This document shows, piece by piece, positions 54,691 to 63,812 of a stretch of 64,000 nucleotides of DNA. Position numbers and translations under genes: made by a program. The stretch comes from Arenibacter palladensis (lineage in GTDB: Bacteria; Bacteroidota; Bacteroidia; Flavobacteriales; Flavobacteriaceae): contig NZ_FQUX01000004.1 in the NCBI RefSeq assembly GCF_900129275.1, positions 186,001 through 250,000 of the forward strand, in the 5' to 3' direction. The notes beneath the pieces are model-generated. The model was not told where the DNA came from. It ran no database searches and saw only the letters and a list, made by a program, of their open reading frames with translations. Position 1 is the first letter of the stretch. Each line of letters begins with the position of its first letter.

Positions 54691-55230
54691 ATGAGTCAAA
54701 AAGTATTACTTTCTTCCAAAGAAATAAATATTATCCTGCATCGCCTGGCTTGTCAATTATTAGAAAACCATCTCGATTTTAAAAATACTGTTCTCATAGG
54801 GATACAACCTAGGGGAATATTTTTGGCTTCCCGCCTGGCCAAGATCCTTAAAGAGGATTATGGAGTGAAAAATATTAATTTAGGATTCTTGGACATAACA
54901 TTCTATCGTGATGATTTTAGGAGAGGTGATAAGACCTTGGAAGCCAACAAGACCAAAATAGATTTTCTTGTAGAGGATAAGAAAGTAGTCTTTGTGGATG
55001 ATGTTCTTTATACCGGTAGAAGTATAAGGGCAGCTTTAACGGCTATACAGTCTTTTGGAAGACCGTTGGAAATAGAATTGTTAACATTGATCGATAGGCG
55101 TTTTAGTAGGCATTTGCCTATTCAGCCCAATTATAGGGGGCGGCAAGTGGATGCCATAAATGGAGAAAAAGTTAAGGTAATGTGGGAGGAAAATGATGGG
55201 GAGGATGTAATATATTTAGTAAAGACATAG
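54691..55230 (+). CDS. pyrR: PyrR-type phosphoribosyltransferase / regulator
   Basis: 179 residues from ATG 54691; a longer reading frame upstream is rejected because MSQKVLLSSKEINIILHRLA is the family start. The PRPP-binding motif is VVFVDDVLYTGRSIRAAL (about 103-120). Members are uracil phosphoribosyltransferases that, in Firmicutes, also bind pyr mRNA. Here the gene is the first of a pyrR-pyrB pair, with pyrB starting 2 bases after its stop. No PyrR-dependent attenuator was seen in the leader, so regulation is unproven. Confidence 0.9.
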   Translation: MSQKVLLSSKEINIILHRLACQLLENHLDFKNTVLIGIQPRGIFLASRLAKILKEDYGVKNINLGFLDITFYRDDFRRGDKTLEANKTKIDFLVEDKKVVFVDDVLYTGRSIRAALTAIQSFGRPLEIELLTLIDRRFSRHLPIQPNYRGRQVDAINGEKVKVMWEENDGEDVIYLVKT

Positions 55231-55232
55231 GT

Positions 55233-56159
55233 ATGGGCGAATTAAGTGTGAAACACTTGTTGGGAATCAAGTATCTGAAGGAATCGGATATTCAGCTCAT
55301 TTTTGAAACTGCAGATCACTTTAAGGAGGTGATCAACCGATCTATCAAAAAAGTTCCTTCCCTACGCGATATCACCATAGCCAATATATTTTTCGAGAAC
55401 AGTACCCGTACACGACTTTCCTTTGAGTTGGCGGAAAAGAGGTTGTCCGCAGATGTTGTTAATTTTTCTGCAGCTCAATCTTCGGTCAAAAAAGGGGAGA
55501 CCTTGATAGATACGGTCAATAATATCCTTTCCATGAAGGTAGATATGGTGGTAATGCGCCATCCCAATCCTGGAGCGGGAATATTTCTTTCCAAACACGT
55601 AAAAGCATCTATTGTCAATGCCGGTGATGGTGCCCATGAGCATCCCACACAGGCCTTGTTGGATTCCTATTCCATTAGGGAAAAATTGGGAGACGTAGCG
55701 GGAAAAAATGTGGTCATCGTAGGGGATATTCTTCATTCCAGAGTGGCCCTTTCAAATATTTTTGCCCTGCAATTACAAGGTGCCAATGTAAAGGTTTGCG
55801 GACCCAAAACATTGCTGCCCAAACACATAGAATCCTTGGGTGTCACCGTAGAAACCAATTTGCGAAAGGCGCTGAATTGGTGTGATGTAGCCAATATGCT
55901 GCGTATTCAGAATGAACGTTTGGATATTAGTTACTTCCCCACAACAAGGGAGTACACCCAGCAATTTGGGGTAAATAAGGCCTTGTTGAACAGTTTGGAT
56001 AAGGAAATTGTAATAATGCACCCGGGTCCCATAAACCGTGGAGTGGAAATAACCAGTGATGTAGCGGATTCCAAACAATCCATTATATTGAACCAGGTAG
56101 AAAATGGGGTAGCCATTCGTATGGCAGTGATTTATTTATTGGCGTCAAAAATTAAATAA
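55233..56159 (+). CDS. pyrB: Aspartate carbamoyltransferase catalytic subunit
   Basis: Joins carbamoyl phosphate to aspartate at the committed step of pyrimidine synthesis. 308 residues, normal for the catalytic chain. The carbamoyl-phosphate loop is FENSTRTRLSFE (about 50-61). The HPTQALLDSYSI region, the aspartate-side HPGPINRGVE loop and the ARVALSNIF segment are intact. No pyrI regulatory subunit lies next to it. It starts 2 bases after pyrR, and the STAS-like gene follows its stop by 7 bases. Confidence 0.96.
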   Translation: MGELSVKHLLGIKYLKESDIQLIFETADHFKEVINRSIKKVPSLRDITIANIFFENSTRTRLSFELAEKRLSADVVNFSAAQSSVKKGETLIDTVNNILSMKVDMVVMRHPNPGAGIFLSKHVKASIVNAGDGAHEHPTQALLDSYSIREKLGDVAGKNVVIVGDILHSRVALSNIFALQLQGANVKVCGPKTLLPKHIESLGVTVETNLRKALNWCDVANMLRIQNERLDISYFPTTREYTQQFGVNKALLNSLDKEIVIMHPGPINRGVEITSDVADSKQSIILNQVENGVAIRMAVIYLLASKIK

Positions 56160-56166
56160 TAGGTCT

Positions 56167-56499
56167 ATGATTTTGGATAAAGAAGGGAATGTAACTACGG
56201 TTCTTCAAGAAAATATCTCATTAAGCAAGTTTCTTGCCAATTTTAAGGATATGTATCCTAAGATTAAGAACGATCATATTATTGTAAATCTTTTTTCATT
56301 TTCAAAACTGACCTCCAACGACGTTTTGGAATTTCTGGAACTCTCCGATGCCCATCGAAAAACCAAAAAATCTTTTGTTTTGGTAACCGGAAAAGTATCC
56401 TATGACGAGGTTCCAGATCGTATCTGTGTGGTGCCTACCATTCAGGAGGCAAAGGATATTATAGAAATGGAGGAGATTGAAAGGGACTTGGAACTTTAA
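56167..56499 (+). CDS. STAS-like small protein
   Basis: 110 residues, cytoplasmic. Alternating strands and helices (HIIVNLFSFSKLTSNDVLEFLELSD; SFVLVTGKVSYDEVP; VPTIQEAKDIIEMEEIER) give a STAS-like pattern, but I cannot assign a named function. In flavobacteria this small gene often precedes rnz, which has led to mislabelling as ribonuclease Z; it has no metal-binding motif. It follows pyrB by 7 bases and is 147 bases before rnz. Confidence 0.7.
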   Translation: MILDKEGNVTTVLQENISLSKFLANFKDMYPKIKNDHIIVNLFSFSKLTSNDVLEFLELSDAHRKTKKSFVLVTGKVSYDEVPDRICVVPTIQEAKDIIEMEEIERDLEL

Positions 56500-56646
56500 G
56501 AATATATAATTTATAAGTGATAGTGGAAGAAAGATGTTAATTGAAGTGACAACCACATTTTTATTGGGTTGTTATTGTCCCTTAAGGGTCTTTTAAATAT
56601 AATAAGGGAATAATCTTCCATTTTCCACTTTCAATATTTCATTTTT

Positions 56647-57552
56647 ATGAAACTAACCGTATTGGGTTGTTATGCAGCAACACCAAGATCTTTAAACAAT
56701 CCTACATCACAAGTATTAGAGATTAAGAACCAATTGTTTTTGATAGACTGTGGAGAAGGGACACAGGTGCAATTGCGCAAAAGCAAAATAAAGTTTTCCC
56801 GAATCAATCATATTTTAATATCGCATTTGCACGGGGACCATTTTTTTGGATTGCCGGGGTTAATATCTACTTTTAGGTTGTTGGGCAGGACCAATGAATT
56901 GCATGTGTATGGCCCAAAAGGGATTAAGGAGGCTATTACCCTATTTCTCAAACTGGGGGATTCATGGACCAATTACCCCCTTGTTTTTCATGAATTGACT
57001 TCAACAGAGCCCGAAAGGATTTACGAGGATGATAAGGTGTCCATTACCACAATTCCATTGGAACACAGGGTATATACCAATGGTTTTCTGATTAGGGAAC
57101 AACTGGCAGAGCGAAAATTGAATGTAAAAGCCGTTGCCAAATACAAAATAGACAAGTGCTATTTTCAGAATATTAAGAATGGCAAGGACATTGTTTTGGA
57201 TAATAATACGATTATTCCCAATGCCTTGTTGACCTTTGACCCTCCAGCTCCCAAAAGTTATGCGTTTTGTAGTGATACAGCCTTTTCCAGAAGAATTATT
57301 CCTTGGATAAGTAATGTGGACGTTTTATATCATGAGACTACATTCTTGGAGACGGAAAAAAGATTGGCCCCGAAAACAAAACATGCAACCGCCAAAGAGG
57401 CCGCTACCATTGCCAAAGAAGCCAATGTAGGGCTGTTGATATTAGGGCATTTTTCAACTAGATATCAATCTTTGGACCTGTTTAAGGAAGAGGCCAAGAC
57501 CATATTTCCAAATGTGGAACTTGCTGACGATGGTAAGGAGTTTGATCTTTAG
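56647..57552 (+). CDS. rnz: Ribonuclease Z (tRNA 3'-end processing)
   Basis: 301-residue metallo-beta-lactamase fold endonuclease that trims tRNA 3' ends. The zinc motif HLHGDH is at about 60-65 (H60, H62, D64, H65), with further ligands in PLEHRVYT and SDTAFSRR and the C-terminal LGHFSTRY histidine. The size and layout are those of the short bacterial form. The ATG start is clear. Confidence 0.96.
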   Translation: MKLTVLGCYAATPRSLNNPTSQVLEIKNQLFLIDCGEGTQVQLRKSKIKFSRINHILISHLHGDHFFGLPGLISTFRLLGRTNELHVYGPKGIKEAITLFLKLGDSWTNYPLVFHELTSTEPERIYEDDKVSITTIPLEHRVYTNGFLIREQLAERKLNVKAVAKYKIDKCYFQNIKNGKDIVLDNNTIIPNALLTFDPPAPKSYAFCSDTAFSRRIIPWISNVDVLYHETTFLETEKRLAPKTKHATAKEAATIAKEANVGLLILGHFSTRYQSLDLFKEEAKTIFPNVELADDGKEFDL

Positions 57553-57838
57553 TCCAGAGAAATCCCAATAATTTAGTTGCGGAGGTAAAGTGTGTTGATT
57601 TAAAGAAGTTTAAAATCGACTTGTTATTTTTTGGGCGATGTAAAAAAAACAGGACACTGATTCTGTGATAGATCGTCTTGACTTTTTCAAATTCACACTT
57701 AACTTTTGGGATTGATGCTACATAGGGCTTCCTTCGGTTTTTAGAGGTTAAAAAAACTACACTTACTTTTCGTGTTTCAGTTTGTTTTATGCAATTTTGT
57801 ATAGTAACTTTTCACGCTAATAATATCCAAGAGTACAT

Positions 57839-58486
57839 ATGCAAAAAGACCTAGGGAATTACAGGAAATCCTATGAAAAAAGCTCGCTTTCAGAAGAGGT
57901 TATTTCTGATAACCCTATGGAGTTATTTCAAAAATGGTTCTATGAGGTCGAGGCGTCGGATGGAGTAGATGAACCCAATGCCATGACGGTCTGCACCATT
58001 GGTTTGGACGGGTTTCCAAAGAATAGGGTGGTATTGCTGAAAAAGTACACTTTTGAAGGTTTTATTTTTTATACCAATTACGAAAGTGAAAAGGGGAGGG
58101 CCATAACCCAAAACCCCAATGTTTGCATTTCTTTTTTTTGGCCCAATATGGAAAGACAGATCATAATTAAGGGTAGGGCCGAGAAAATAGCTGAAAATTT
58201 ATCTGATGGCTATTTTGAATCACGCCCCGATGGTAGCAAACTGGGTGCAATAGTATCCAAACAGAGCGAGGTGGTTCCGAATAGGGAATATCTGGAAAAG
58301 AAATTAAAGGATTTGGAGAAGGAATATGAAAATAAGGAGATAGTTCGTCCAAAATACTGGGGCGGATTTATTGTAAAGCCTGTTTCCATTGAATTCTGGC
58401 AAGGACGTCCCAACAGATTGCATGATAGGATACGTTACAGCCTGCAGGCCAATTACGATTGGAAAATTGAAAGGTTGGCCCCTTGA
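57839..58486 (+). CDS. pdxH: Pyridoxamine/pyridoxine 5'-phosphate oxidase
   Basis: Produces pyridoxal phosphate with FMN. 215 residues. It has the FMN-binding segments PKNRVVLLKKYTFEGFIFYTNYESEKG and QIIIKGRAEKI, and the substrate loop GFIVKPVSIEFWQGRPNRLHDRIRY (with the conserved RLHDR). The start at ATG 57839 fits family length. A second PNPOx-like gene in the window (2807-3352) lacks this loop. A 286-base gap without genes precedes it. Confidence 0.96.
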   Translation: MQKDLGNYRKSYEKSSLSEEVISDNPMELFQKWFYEVEASDGVDEPNAMTVCTIGLDGFPKNRVVLLKKYTFEGFIFYTNYESEKGRAITQNPNVCISFFWPNMERQIIIKGRAEKIAENLSDGYFESRPDGSKLGAIVSKQSEVVPNREYLEKKLKDLEKEYENKEIVRPKYWGGFIVKPVSIEFWQGRPNRLHDRIRYSLQANYDWKIERLAP

Positions 58487-58621
58487 CGCTTGGCCGGCAC
58501 TTTGGATATGAATGGTAATGGGGTTGTGCGAATCAATATGTGGAAAAAGGTGGCGAACAATTATTGGCGCCATCAATTTTTGGTTTTCTTTTTTAGGAAT
58601 GAATTAAAATGATTTAAGCGT

Positions 58622-59104
58622 ATGAAAACGGTAATATTGGTAAGGCACGGAAAATCGTCTTGGGAATATAATGTTTCGGACAGGGATAGGCCATTGATGG
58701 AAAGAGGTATTAAGGATGTAAATAAGGTGGCAAAGGAATTTTCATCAAATTTGATACATATTGATGCAGCTTATTCCAGTCCCGCCAATAGGGCTTTGCA
58801 CACGGCAATGATTTTTTTAAGAGCCATAAACTTTCCATTTACAAAATTTGAACTGTCCAATGAACTTTATGATTTTTCGGGTGAGGATGTATACCGTTTT
58901 ATAAAGGGATTGAACAATGACAAGGATACGGTAGTTATTTTTGGACATAACGAAGCCTTTACACATATTGCCAATTCTCTAGGAAACATGTATATTGACA
59001 ATGTGCCCACTAGTGGATTGGTACAATTAAAATTTGACACAAACGATTGGAGTGCCGTAACAAAAGGAATTACCGCACAGACACTTTTTCCAAAACAATT
59101 ATAA
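58622..59104 (+). CDS. sixA: SixA-type histidine phosphatase
   Basis: 160-residue phosphatase of the phosphoglycerate-mutase-like (histidine phosphatase) family. The phosphohistidine motif is VRHGKSSW (about 7-14), with a second histidine in FGHNEAFTHIANSLG and the SSPANRALHTA segment. It follows the SixA pattern of phosphohistidine-protein phosphatases; the target in this organism is unknown. It precedes ppk1 by 2 bases, so the two are co-transcribed. Confidence 0.85.
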   Translation: MKTVILVRHGKSSWEYNVSDRDRPLMERGIKDVNKVAKEFSSNLIHIDAAYSSPANRALHTAMIFLRAINFPFTKFELSNELYDFSGEDVYRFIKGLNNDKDTVVIFGHNEAFTHIANSLGNMYIDNVPTSGLVQLKFDTNDWSAVTKGITAQTLFPKQL

Positions 59105-59106
59105 GA

Positions 59107-61185
59107 ATGATCAAGAGTAAAAATCAATATATAAATAGAGAAATTAGTTGGTTAAGTTTTAATGAGAGGGTTTTACAGGAAAGTGCGGACAAGAATGTTC
59201 CTTTAATAGAGCGACTCCGATTTTTAGGGATATTTTCCAATAATTTGGACGAATTTTTTAAGGTGAGGTATGCAACCGTTAAAAGAATTGTAGAAGCAGG
59301 TAGAACCGGGAAAAGTGTTTTGGGAGGGGAAACAGCAAAGGATCTTCTTGAAGAAATTACCGAAATTGTTATTAAGCAGCAGACCAAAAGCTTAAAAATA
59401 CTTAGCGATATTGAAAAGGAATTGGAAACCCAGAATATTTTTTTGATCAATGAGAAAAAAATAACGGAGTCCCAATGTGCCTTTATTAAAAATTATTTTA
59501 TTGAAAAGGTCAGTCCGGTTTTAATGACCATAATTTTGAACGATTTGGCCGGCTTCCCAATGCTGAAAGATACAGCGGCCTATTTGGCGGTAAAATTGAT
59601 ATTAAAGAAACAGCCCGATAGCAAATCCAACTTTAAAGAAAAGCGATATGCTCTTATAGAAATACCTAAAGGTATAGATCGTTTTGTGGTTTTGCCCAAG
59701 GAGGGCGATAAAAATTATATCATTATTCTCGATGATCTTATCAGGTATTGCCTGGGGAGTATTTTTAATATGTTCGACTATGAATCCATATCGGCCCATA
59801 TGATCAAAATTACCCGTGATGCCGAGCTGGATATGGACAATGACCTGAGCAAGAGTTTTATTGAAAAAATATCATCAAGTGTAGAGCATCGAAAAATAAG
59901 TGATCCCGTACGTTTTGTGTACGATAAAAGTATTGGTAAGGATACGCTCGATTTCCTAAAGGACAAAATGGACATTGAGGATACGGACAGTGTAATTCCG
60001 GGAGGTAGATATCACAATAGGCGAGACTATATGGGCTTTCCAAGTTTGGGAAGAAATGATCTAATGTACGATAAGATATCCCCATTGCCCATAAAGGGAA
60101 TTTCATTGGAAGGCAGCCTTTTTGAGCGGATTGCCGAAAAGGATTTCCTGCAGTATACCCCATACCAGACTTTTTCTTATATCATTAAGTTTTTAAGGGA
60201 AGCTGCTCTAGATCCCAAGGTGAGAAATATCAAGATTACAGTCTATAGATTGGCCGATAACTCCCAGGTGGCGGCATCCTTGATCAATGCAGTAAAAAAT
60301 GGAAAACACGTTACGGTGCAGATAGAACTGCAGGCAAGGTTCGATGAGCAGGCCAATATTGAGTATGCTGAACAATTACAGGCAGAAGGGGTGAAACTTA
60401 TATTCGGTGTCCGTGGTTTAAAAGTGCATAGCAAAATATGTCTTGTAGAACGGGAAGAAGGAGCGCATATTAAACGCTATGGGTTTATTAGCACAGGAAA
60501 TTTCAATGAATCAACGGCCCGTATCTATACCGATTATACCTTGTTCACGGCACATGATGGGGTATTGAAGGAATTGAACAAAGTTTTCGATTTCTTTGAG
60601 ACTACCTATAAGATCAATAAATACAAACATCTGATAGTTTCTCCCCACTACACCAAAAATGTGTTCAAGAAGTTGATCGATAGGGAAATTCAAAATGCCA
60701 AAGCTGGCAAAGAAGCCTATATTAAGATAAAAATGAACAGCTTTACCTCCTATAAAATGGTAGATAAACTGTATGAGGCCAGCAGGGCGGGTGTAAAAAT
60801 TCAGCTTATTATCAGGGGTATTTGTTGTTTGGTGCCAGGTGTTAAGGGGATGAGTGAGAATATAGAGGCCATTAGTATTGTGGACAAATTTTTGGAGCAT
60901 CCTAGGGTCTTCATTTTTGGAAACGATGGTAATTCCAAAGTGTATATATCCTCGGCCGATTGGATGACCAGAAATTTAGATTATCGTGTAGAAGTTGGTG
61001 TGCCAATTTATGATGCTGACGTTAAACAGGAACTTCTGGATACTTTCGATATTTCTTGGAGGGATAACGTAAAAGCCAGGATGTTTTCTGAACGGCACGA
61101 TAATGCCTACAGAAAGAACAATAATCCCAAAGTGCGTTCACAATTCGCCACCTATGATTATTACCTTAACAAATTGAATTCCTAA
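59107..61185 (+). CDS. ppk1: Polyphosphate kinase 1
   Basis: Makes inorganic polyphosphate from ATP. 692 residues from ATG 59107 (INREISWLSFNERVLQ); an upstream in-frame start overlaps sixA and is rejected. The two PLD-like catalytic domains are intact: autophosphorylated H441 (LKVHSKICL) and the second catalytic histidine H598 (FLEHPRVF). The SSADWMTRNLDYRVEV block is conserved. It is followed 16 bases later by the exopolyphosphatase gene, forming a sixA-ppk1-ppx operon. Confidence 0.97.
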   Translation: MIKSKNQYINREISWLSFNERVLQESADKNVPLIERLRFLGIFSNNLDEFFKVRYATVKRIVEAGRTGKSVLGGETAKDLLEEITEIVIKQQTKSLKILSDIEKELETQNIFLINEKKITESQCAFIKNYFIEKVSPVLMTIILNDLAGFPMLKDTAAYLAVKLILKKQPDSKSNFKEKRYALIEIPKGIDRFVVLPKEGDKNYIIILDDLIRYCLGSIFNMFDYESISAHMIKITRDAELDMDNDLSKSFIEKISSSVEHRKISDPVRFVYDKSIGKDTLDFLKDKMDIEDTDSVIPGGRYHNRRDYMGFPSLGRNDLMYDKISPLPIKGISLEGSLFERIAEKDFLQYTPYQTFSYIIKFLREAALDPKVRNIKITVYRLADNSQVAASLINAVKNGKHVTVQIELQARFDEQANIEYAEQLQAEGVKLIFGVRGLKVHSKICLVEREEGAHIKRYGFISTGNFNESTARIYTDYTLFTAHDGVLKELNKVFDFFETTYKINKYKHLIVSPHYTKNVFKKLIDREIQNAKAGKEAYIKIKMNSFTSYKMVDKLYEASRAGVKIQLIIRGICCLVPGVKGMSENIEAISIVDKFLEHPRVFIFGNDGNSKVYISSADWMTRNLDYRVEVGVPIYDADVKQELLDTFDISWRDNVKARMFSERHDNAYRKNNNPKVRSQFATYDYYLNKLNS

Positions 61186-61201
61186 ATAAAGAACAGCAAC
61201 T

Positions 61202-62089
61202 TTGAAAGTAAGGAAATACGCTGCCATAGATATTGGCTCCAACGCTATACGTTTACTTACCCATAACGTAATTGAAGAAGAGGGGAAAGATACCCTATTT
61301 AGAAAAAGCGCCTTGGTCCGATTGCCCATAAGGCTTGGGGAGGATGTGTTTAAAAATGGGACTATTTCCAAGCGCAATGAAGAGCGTTTGTTGAATGCTA
61401 TGAAGGCTTTTCAGCTCTTGATGGAAGTGCATGGTGTGGAAAAATATATGGCCTGTGCTACATCGGCTATGAGGGAGGCAGATAATGGGCAGCAGGTCAT
61501 TGATAATATCTTAGAGGCTTCAGGAGTACATATTCAATTGATTGACGGGGAAAGGGAGGCTTCCATTATAGCCTCTACAGACCTTAAGAATTTGATAAGA
61601 AAGGATGAAACTTATCTTTATATAGATGTGGGCGGTGGTAGTACTGAGTTCACGGTCTTTTCCGAAGGGAAAATAAAAATTTCTGAATCCTTTAAGATTG
61701 GAACCGTTCGGCTACTGAATGGTATGGTAGATGATACTAAGTGGAACGATCTGGAGTTTTGGCTGAAGAAACACGTTAAGGGGCTGCCCAATCTATCGAT
61801 CATTGGTTCTGGGGGAAATATTAATAAACTACATAAAATGTCGGGCCGAAAGGAAGGGGAGTCCTTGTCCTATATTTGGTTACGGGCTCAATATCATTTC
61901 TTGGCAAGCCTAACTTTTGAGGAAAGGGTCTCAGAATTGGGACTAAATCCTGATAGGGCCGACGTAATTATTCCTGCAACCCAAATTTTTGTCTCTTCGG
62001 CAAAGTGGATAGGAGCCAAAAAAATTCATGTACCCAAAATAGGTTTGTCGGACGGGATTATTAAAACCCTGTACTATACCAAAGACTAA
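61202..62089 (+). CDS. ppx: Ppx/GppA family exopolyphosphatase
   Basis: 295-residue actin-fold phosphatase that removes phosphate from polyphosphate or (p)ppGpp. The first domain begins with AAIDIGSNAIRLL (about 6-18), and DVGGGSTEFTVFSEG (about 142-156) is the second phosphate-binding loop. The start is TTG 61202, as no suitable ATG precedes the conserved N-terminus. It lies 16 bases after ppk1, so synthesis and breakdown of polyphosphate are co-transcribed. It is short for the Ppx family, lacking the C-terminal HD domain. Confidence 0.9.
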   Translation: MKVRKYAAIDIGSNAIRLLTHNVIEEEGKDTLFRKSALVRLPIRLGEDVFKNGTISKRNEERLLNAMKAFQLLMEVHGVEKYMACATSAMREADNGQQVIDNILEASGVHIQLIDGEREASIIASTDLKNLIRKDETYLYIDVGGGSTEFTVFSEGKIKISESFKIGTVRLLNGMVDDTKWNDLEFWLKKHVKGLPNLSIIGSGGNINKLHKMSGRKEGESLSYIWLRAQYHFLASLTFEERVSELGLNPDRADVIIPATQIFVSSAKWIGAKKIHVPKIGLSDGIIKTLYYTKD

Positions 62090-62142
62090 GGAATTCTGGT
62101 ACCGAAGCCGGATATATTGGTCTTTTTTCGATGAAAGGTAAT

Positions 62143-62724
62143 TTAGCCGTGCACGGTTTCGGTATTGCCCAAATCCTTCATGATGGATGCTTCGTAAGTT
62201 AGTAGAGCGTCCCATTTCTTGTCTACCTCCTTGCGGTCTCCATACTTGCGGGCGAAGTTTAAAAACATGGTGTAATGACCTGCCTCACTGATCATGAGTT
62301 TATGGTAAAAATCTGCCAGCTCTTTATCCTGTAATTGTTCGGATAACAATCTAAAACGCTCACAGCTACGGGCTTCGATTAATGCGGCGTATAATAAACG
62401 GTGCACCAACTGCGTGGTTCTGCTGCCTCCTTTTGGAAAAAACTTCAATAATGCTATCACATAGTCGTCCTTTCTGTCCCTCCCCAATGTTTTGCCACGG
62501 GCCAATATACGGTCGTGTACCATTTTAAAATGTCCCATTTCCTCTCTGGACAAGGCTATCATTTCTTGGGTAAGTTCCGTGTATTCGGGAAAACTCACAA
62601 TTAAGGAAATGGCTGTGCTAGCTGCCTTTTGCTCGCAATAGGCATGATCTGTTAAAATTTCATCTATATTCTTTTCAACAATGTTGACCCATCTAGGGTC
62701 TGTGGGTAACTTTAAACCTAACAT
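62143..62724 (-). CDS. miaE: tRNA-(ms2io6A37) hydroxylase MiaE
   Basis: 193-residue diiron monooxygenase that hydroxylates the ms2i6A base at position 37 of tRNAs. Ferritin-like helices carry metal ligands in EQKAAS (E), SREEMGHFKMVH (E, H), EARSCERF (E) and SEAGHYTMF (E, H). Length matches the family. It is convergent with ppx (53 bases between stops). Confidence 0.92.
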   Translation of the reverse strand: MLGLKLPTDPRWVNIVEKNIDEILTDHAYCEQKAASTAISLIVSFPEYTELTQEMIALSREEMGHFKMVHDRILARGKTLGRDRKDDYVIALLKFFPKGGSRTTQLVHRLLYAALIEARSCERFRLLSEQLQDKELADFYHKLMISEAGHYTMFLNFARKYGDRKEVDKKWDALLTYEASIMKDLGNTETVHG

Positions 62725-62901
62725 AGCACAATTTTCTATTTCAAAAATAGAAAGAATACCATAAACCGCGGTAATTAATGCTGATATAGTTTTATATTTA
62801 AGCCTTCTTTGTAGGCAAGGTGCAATAATTTGGATTGCTCATCGGCTTACTATATGTTTTATTAAAATTTATGGTTTAACACGGGATAAATATATTGTAA
62901 T

Positions 62902-63759
62902 ATGTTATTTGAAAATATCGGTGCCCAACTTCTCAAAATTTTAGAGGATAATGTGGATAATGAAAATAAGCAATGGTTGTTGTCTAAAATTGAAGGCATT
63001 GTGGAATCGGAGTCCACAAAGGATCTATATCTAACCTATAGTTTGGTGCCCACAAAAATTAGATCGGAAAAGGATTTGTCACTTGCATTGGATGATAAGG
63101 AATTAAAGGCTTATTTGGAAATTCAACATGCAGACCTTCAGCAAATAGGTAGAATTTACTTGCTTTACAAGGTGTTGGAAGCCAAGGAAGATTTTTTTAA
63201 GGCCAAGGTGGCCAATATTATTGAAGTGGCGGATAAGAGTGAACTGGAAACCTTCCTTAAATTTTTGGTGTTGTTGCCCCACCCCGAAAACTATAGGGTA
63301 CAGGCTGTTGAGGCACTTAGGACCAATATCTCTACCGTTTTTGATGCAATTGCCTTGAACAACCCTTACCCAGCACTTTATTTTAATGAACAGCAGTGGA
63401 ACCAAATGTACCTTAAGGCGGCTTTTATGCAGCAAAACCTTAATGAAATTGTACAGGTGGAAAAAAGAGGAAACAAGGAACTTGCTAGAATTATTTCCGA
63501 TTACGCCCACGAACGTTGGGCTGCATCAAGGGAAATAGACCCCTGTTTTTGGAGGCCAGTGAGTAATTTTATGAACGAAAAACTCTTAAAGGATATGAAG
63601 CGACTTTTTTCCAGCGATAATACTGCTGAGAGAAAAGCGGCCGCTCTCTGTTGTTACCACTCCAATTCAAGTGAAGCCAAGGAATTGTTGGCAGGATTTC
63701 CCGACCTTATAAAAGGAATTGAAAATGGAAGTATTACTTGGCAGAACATTAAAGAATAG
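62902..63759 (+). CDS. EboA-like protein
   Basis: 285 residues, helical. The YPALYFNEQQWNQMYLKAAFM stretch (about 158-178) and the surrounding pattern match the EboA family, part of a metabolite-traffic gene set (eboA-F) linked to export or handling of natural products and prenyl-linked compounds. Only this member falls in the window, so whether a full cluster follows is not known. It is cytoplasmic, with no membrane segment. A terminator follows its stop. Confidence 0.78.
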   Translation: MLFENIGAQLLKILEDNVDNENKQWLLSKIEGIVESESTKDLYLTYSLVPTKIRSEKDLSLALDDKELKAYLEIQHADLQQIGRIYLLYKVLEAKEDFFKAKVANIIEVADKSELETFLKFLVLLPHPENYRVQAVEALRTNISTVFDAIALNNPYPALYFNEQQWNQMYLKAAFMQQNLNEIVQVEKRGNKELARIISDYAHERWAASREIDPCFWRPVSNFMNEKLLKDMKRLFSSDNTAERKAAALCCYHSNSSEAKELLAGFPDLIKGIENGSITWQNIKE

Positions 63760-63778
63760 TGTTACTTTTAAAATTAGG

Positions 63779-63812
63779 AGCGGCTCAGTATTGATACTGG
63801 GCCGCTTTTTTT
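63779..63812 (+). terminator. Intrinsic terminator after eboA-like gene
   Basis: 13-bp stem (AGCGGCTCAGTAT / ATACTGGGCCGCT) with one G-T pair and a tight loop, then seven T. It lies 20 bases after the stop. Confidence 0.88.

Noticed and set aside
57551-57565. AGTCCAGAGA sequence resembling the Firmicute PyrR-binding loop
   Set aside because: It lies after rnz, far from the pyr genes and without the paired hairpin, so a chance match is likely.
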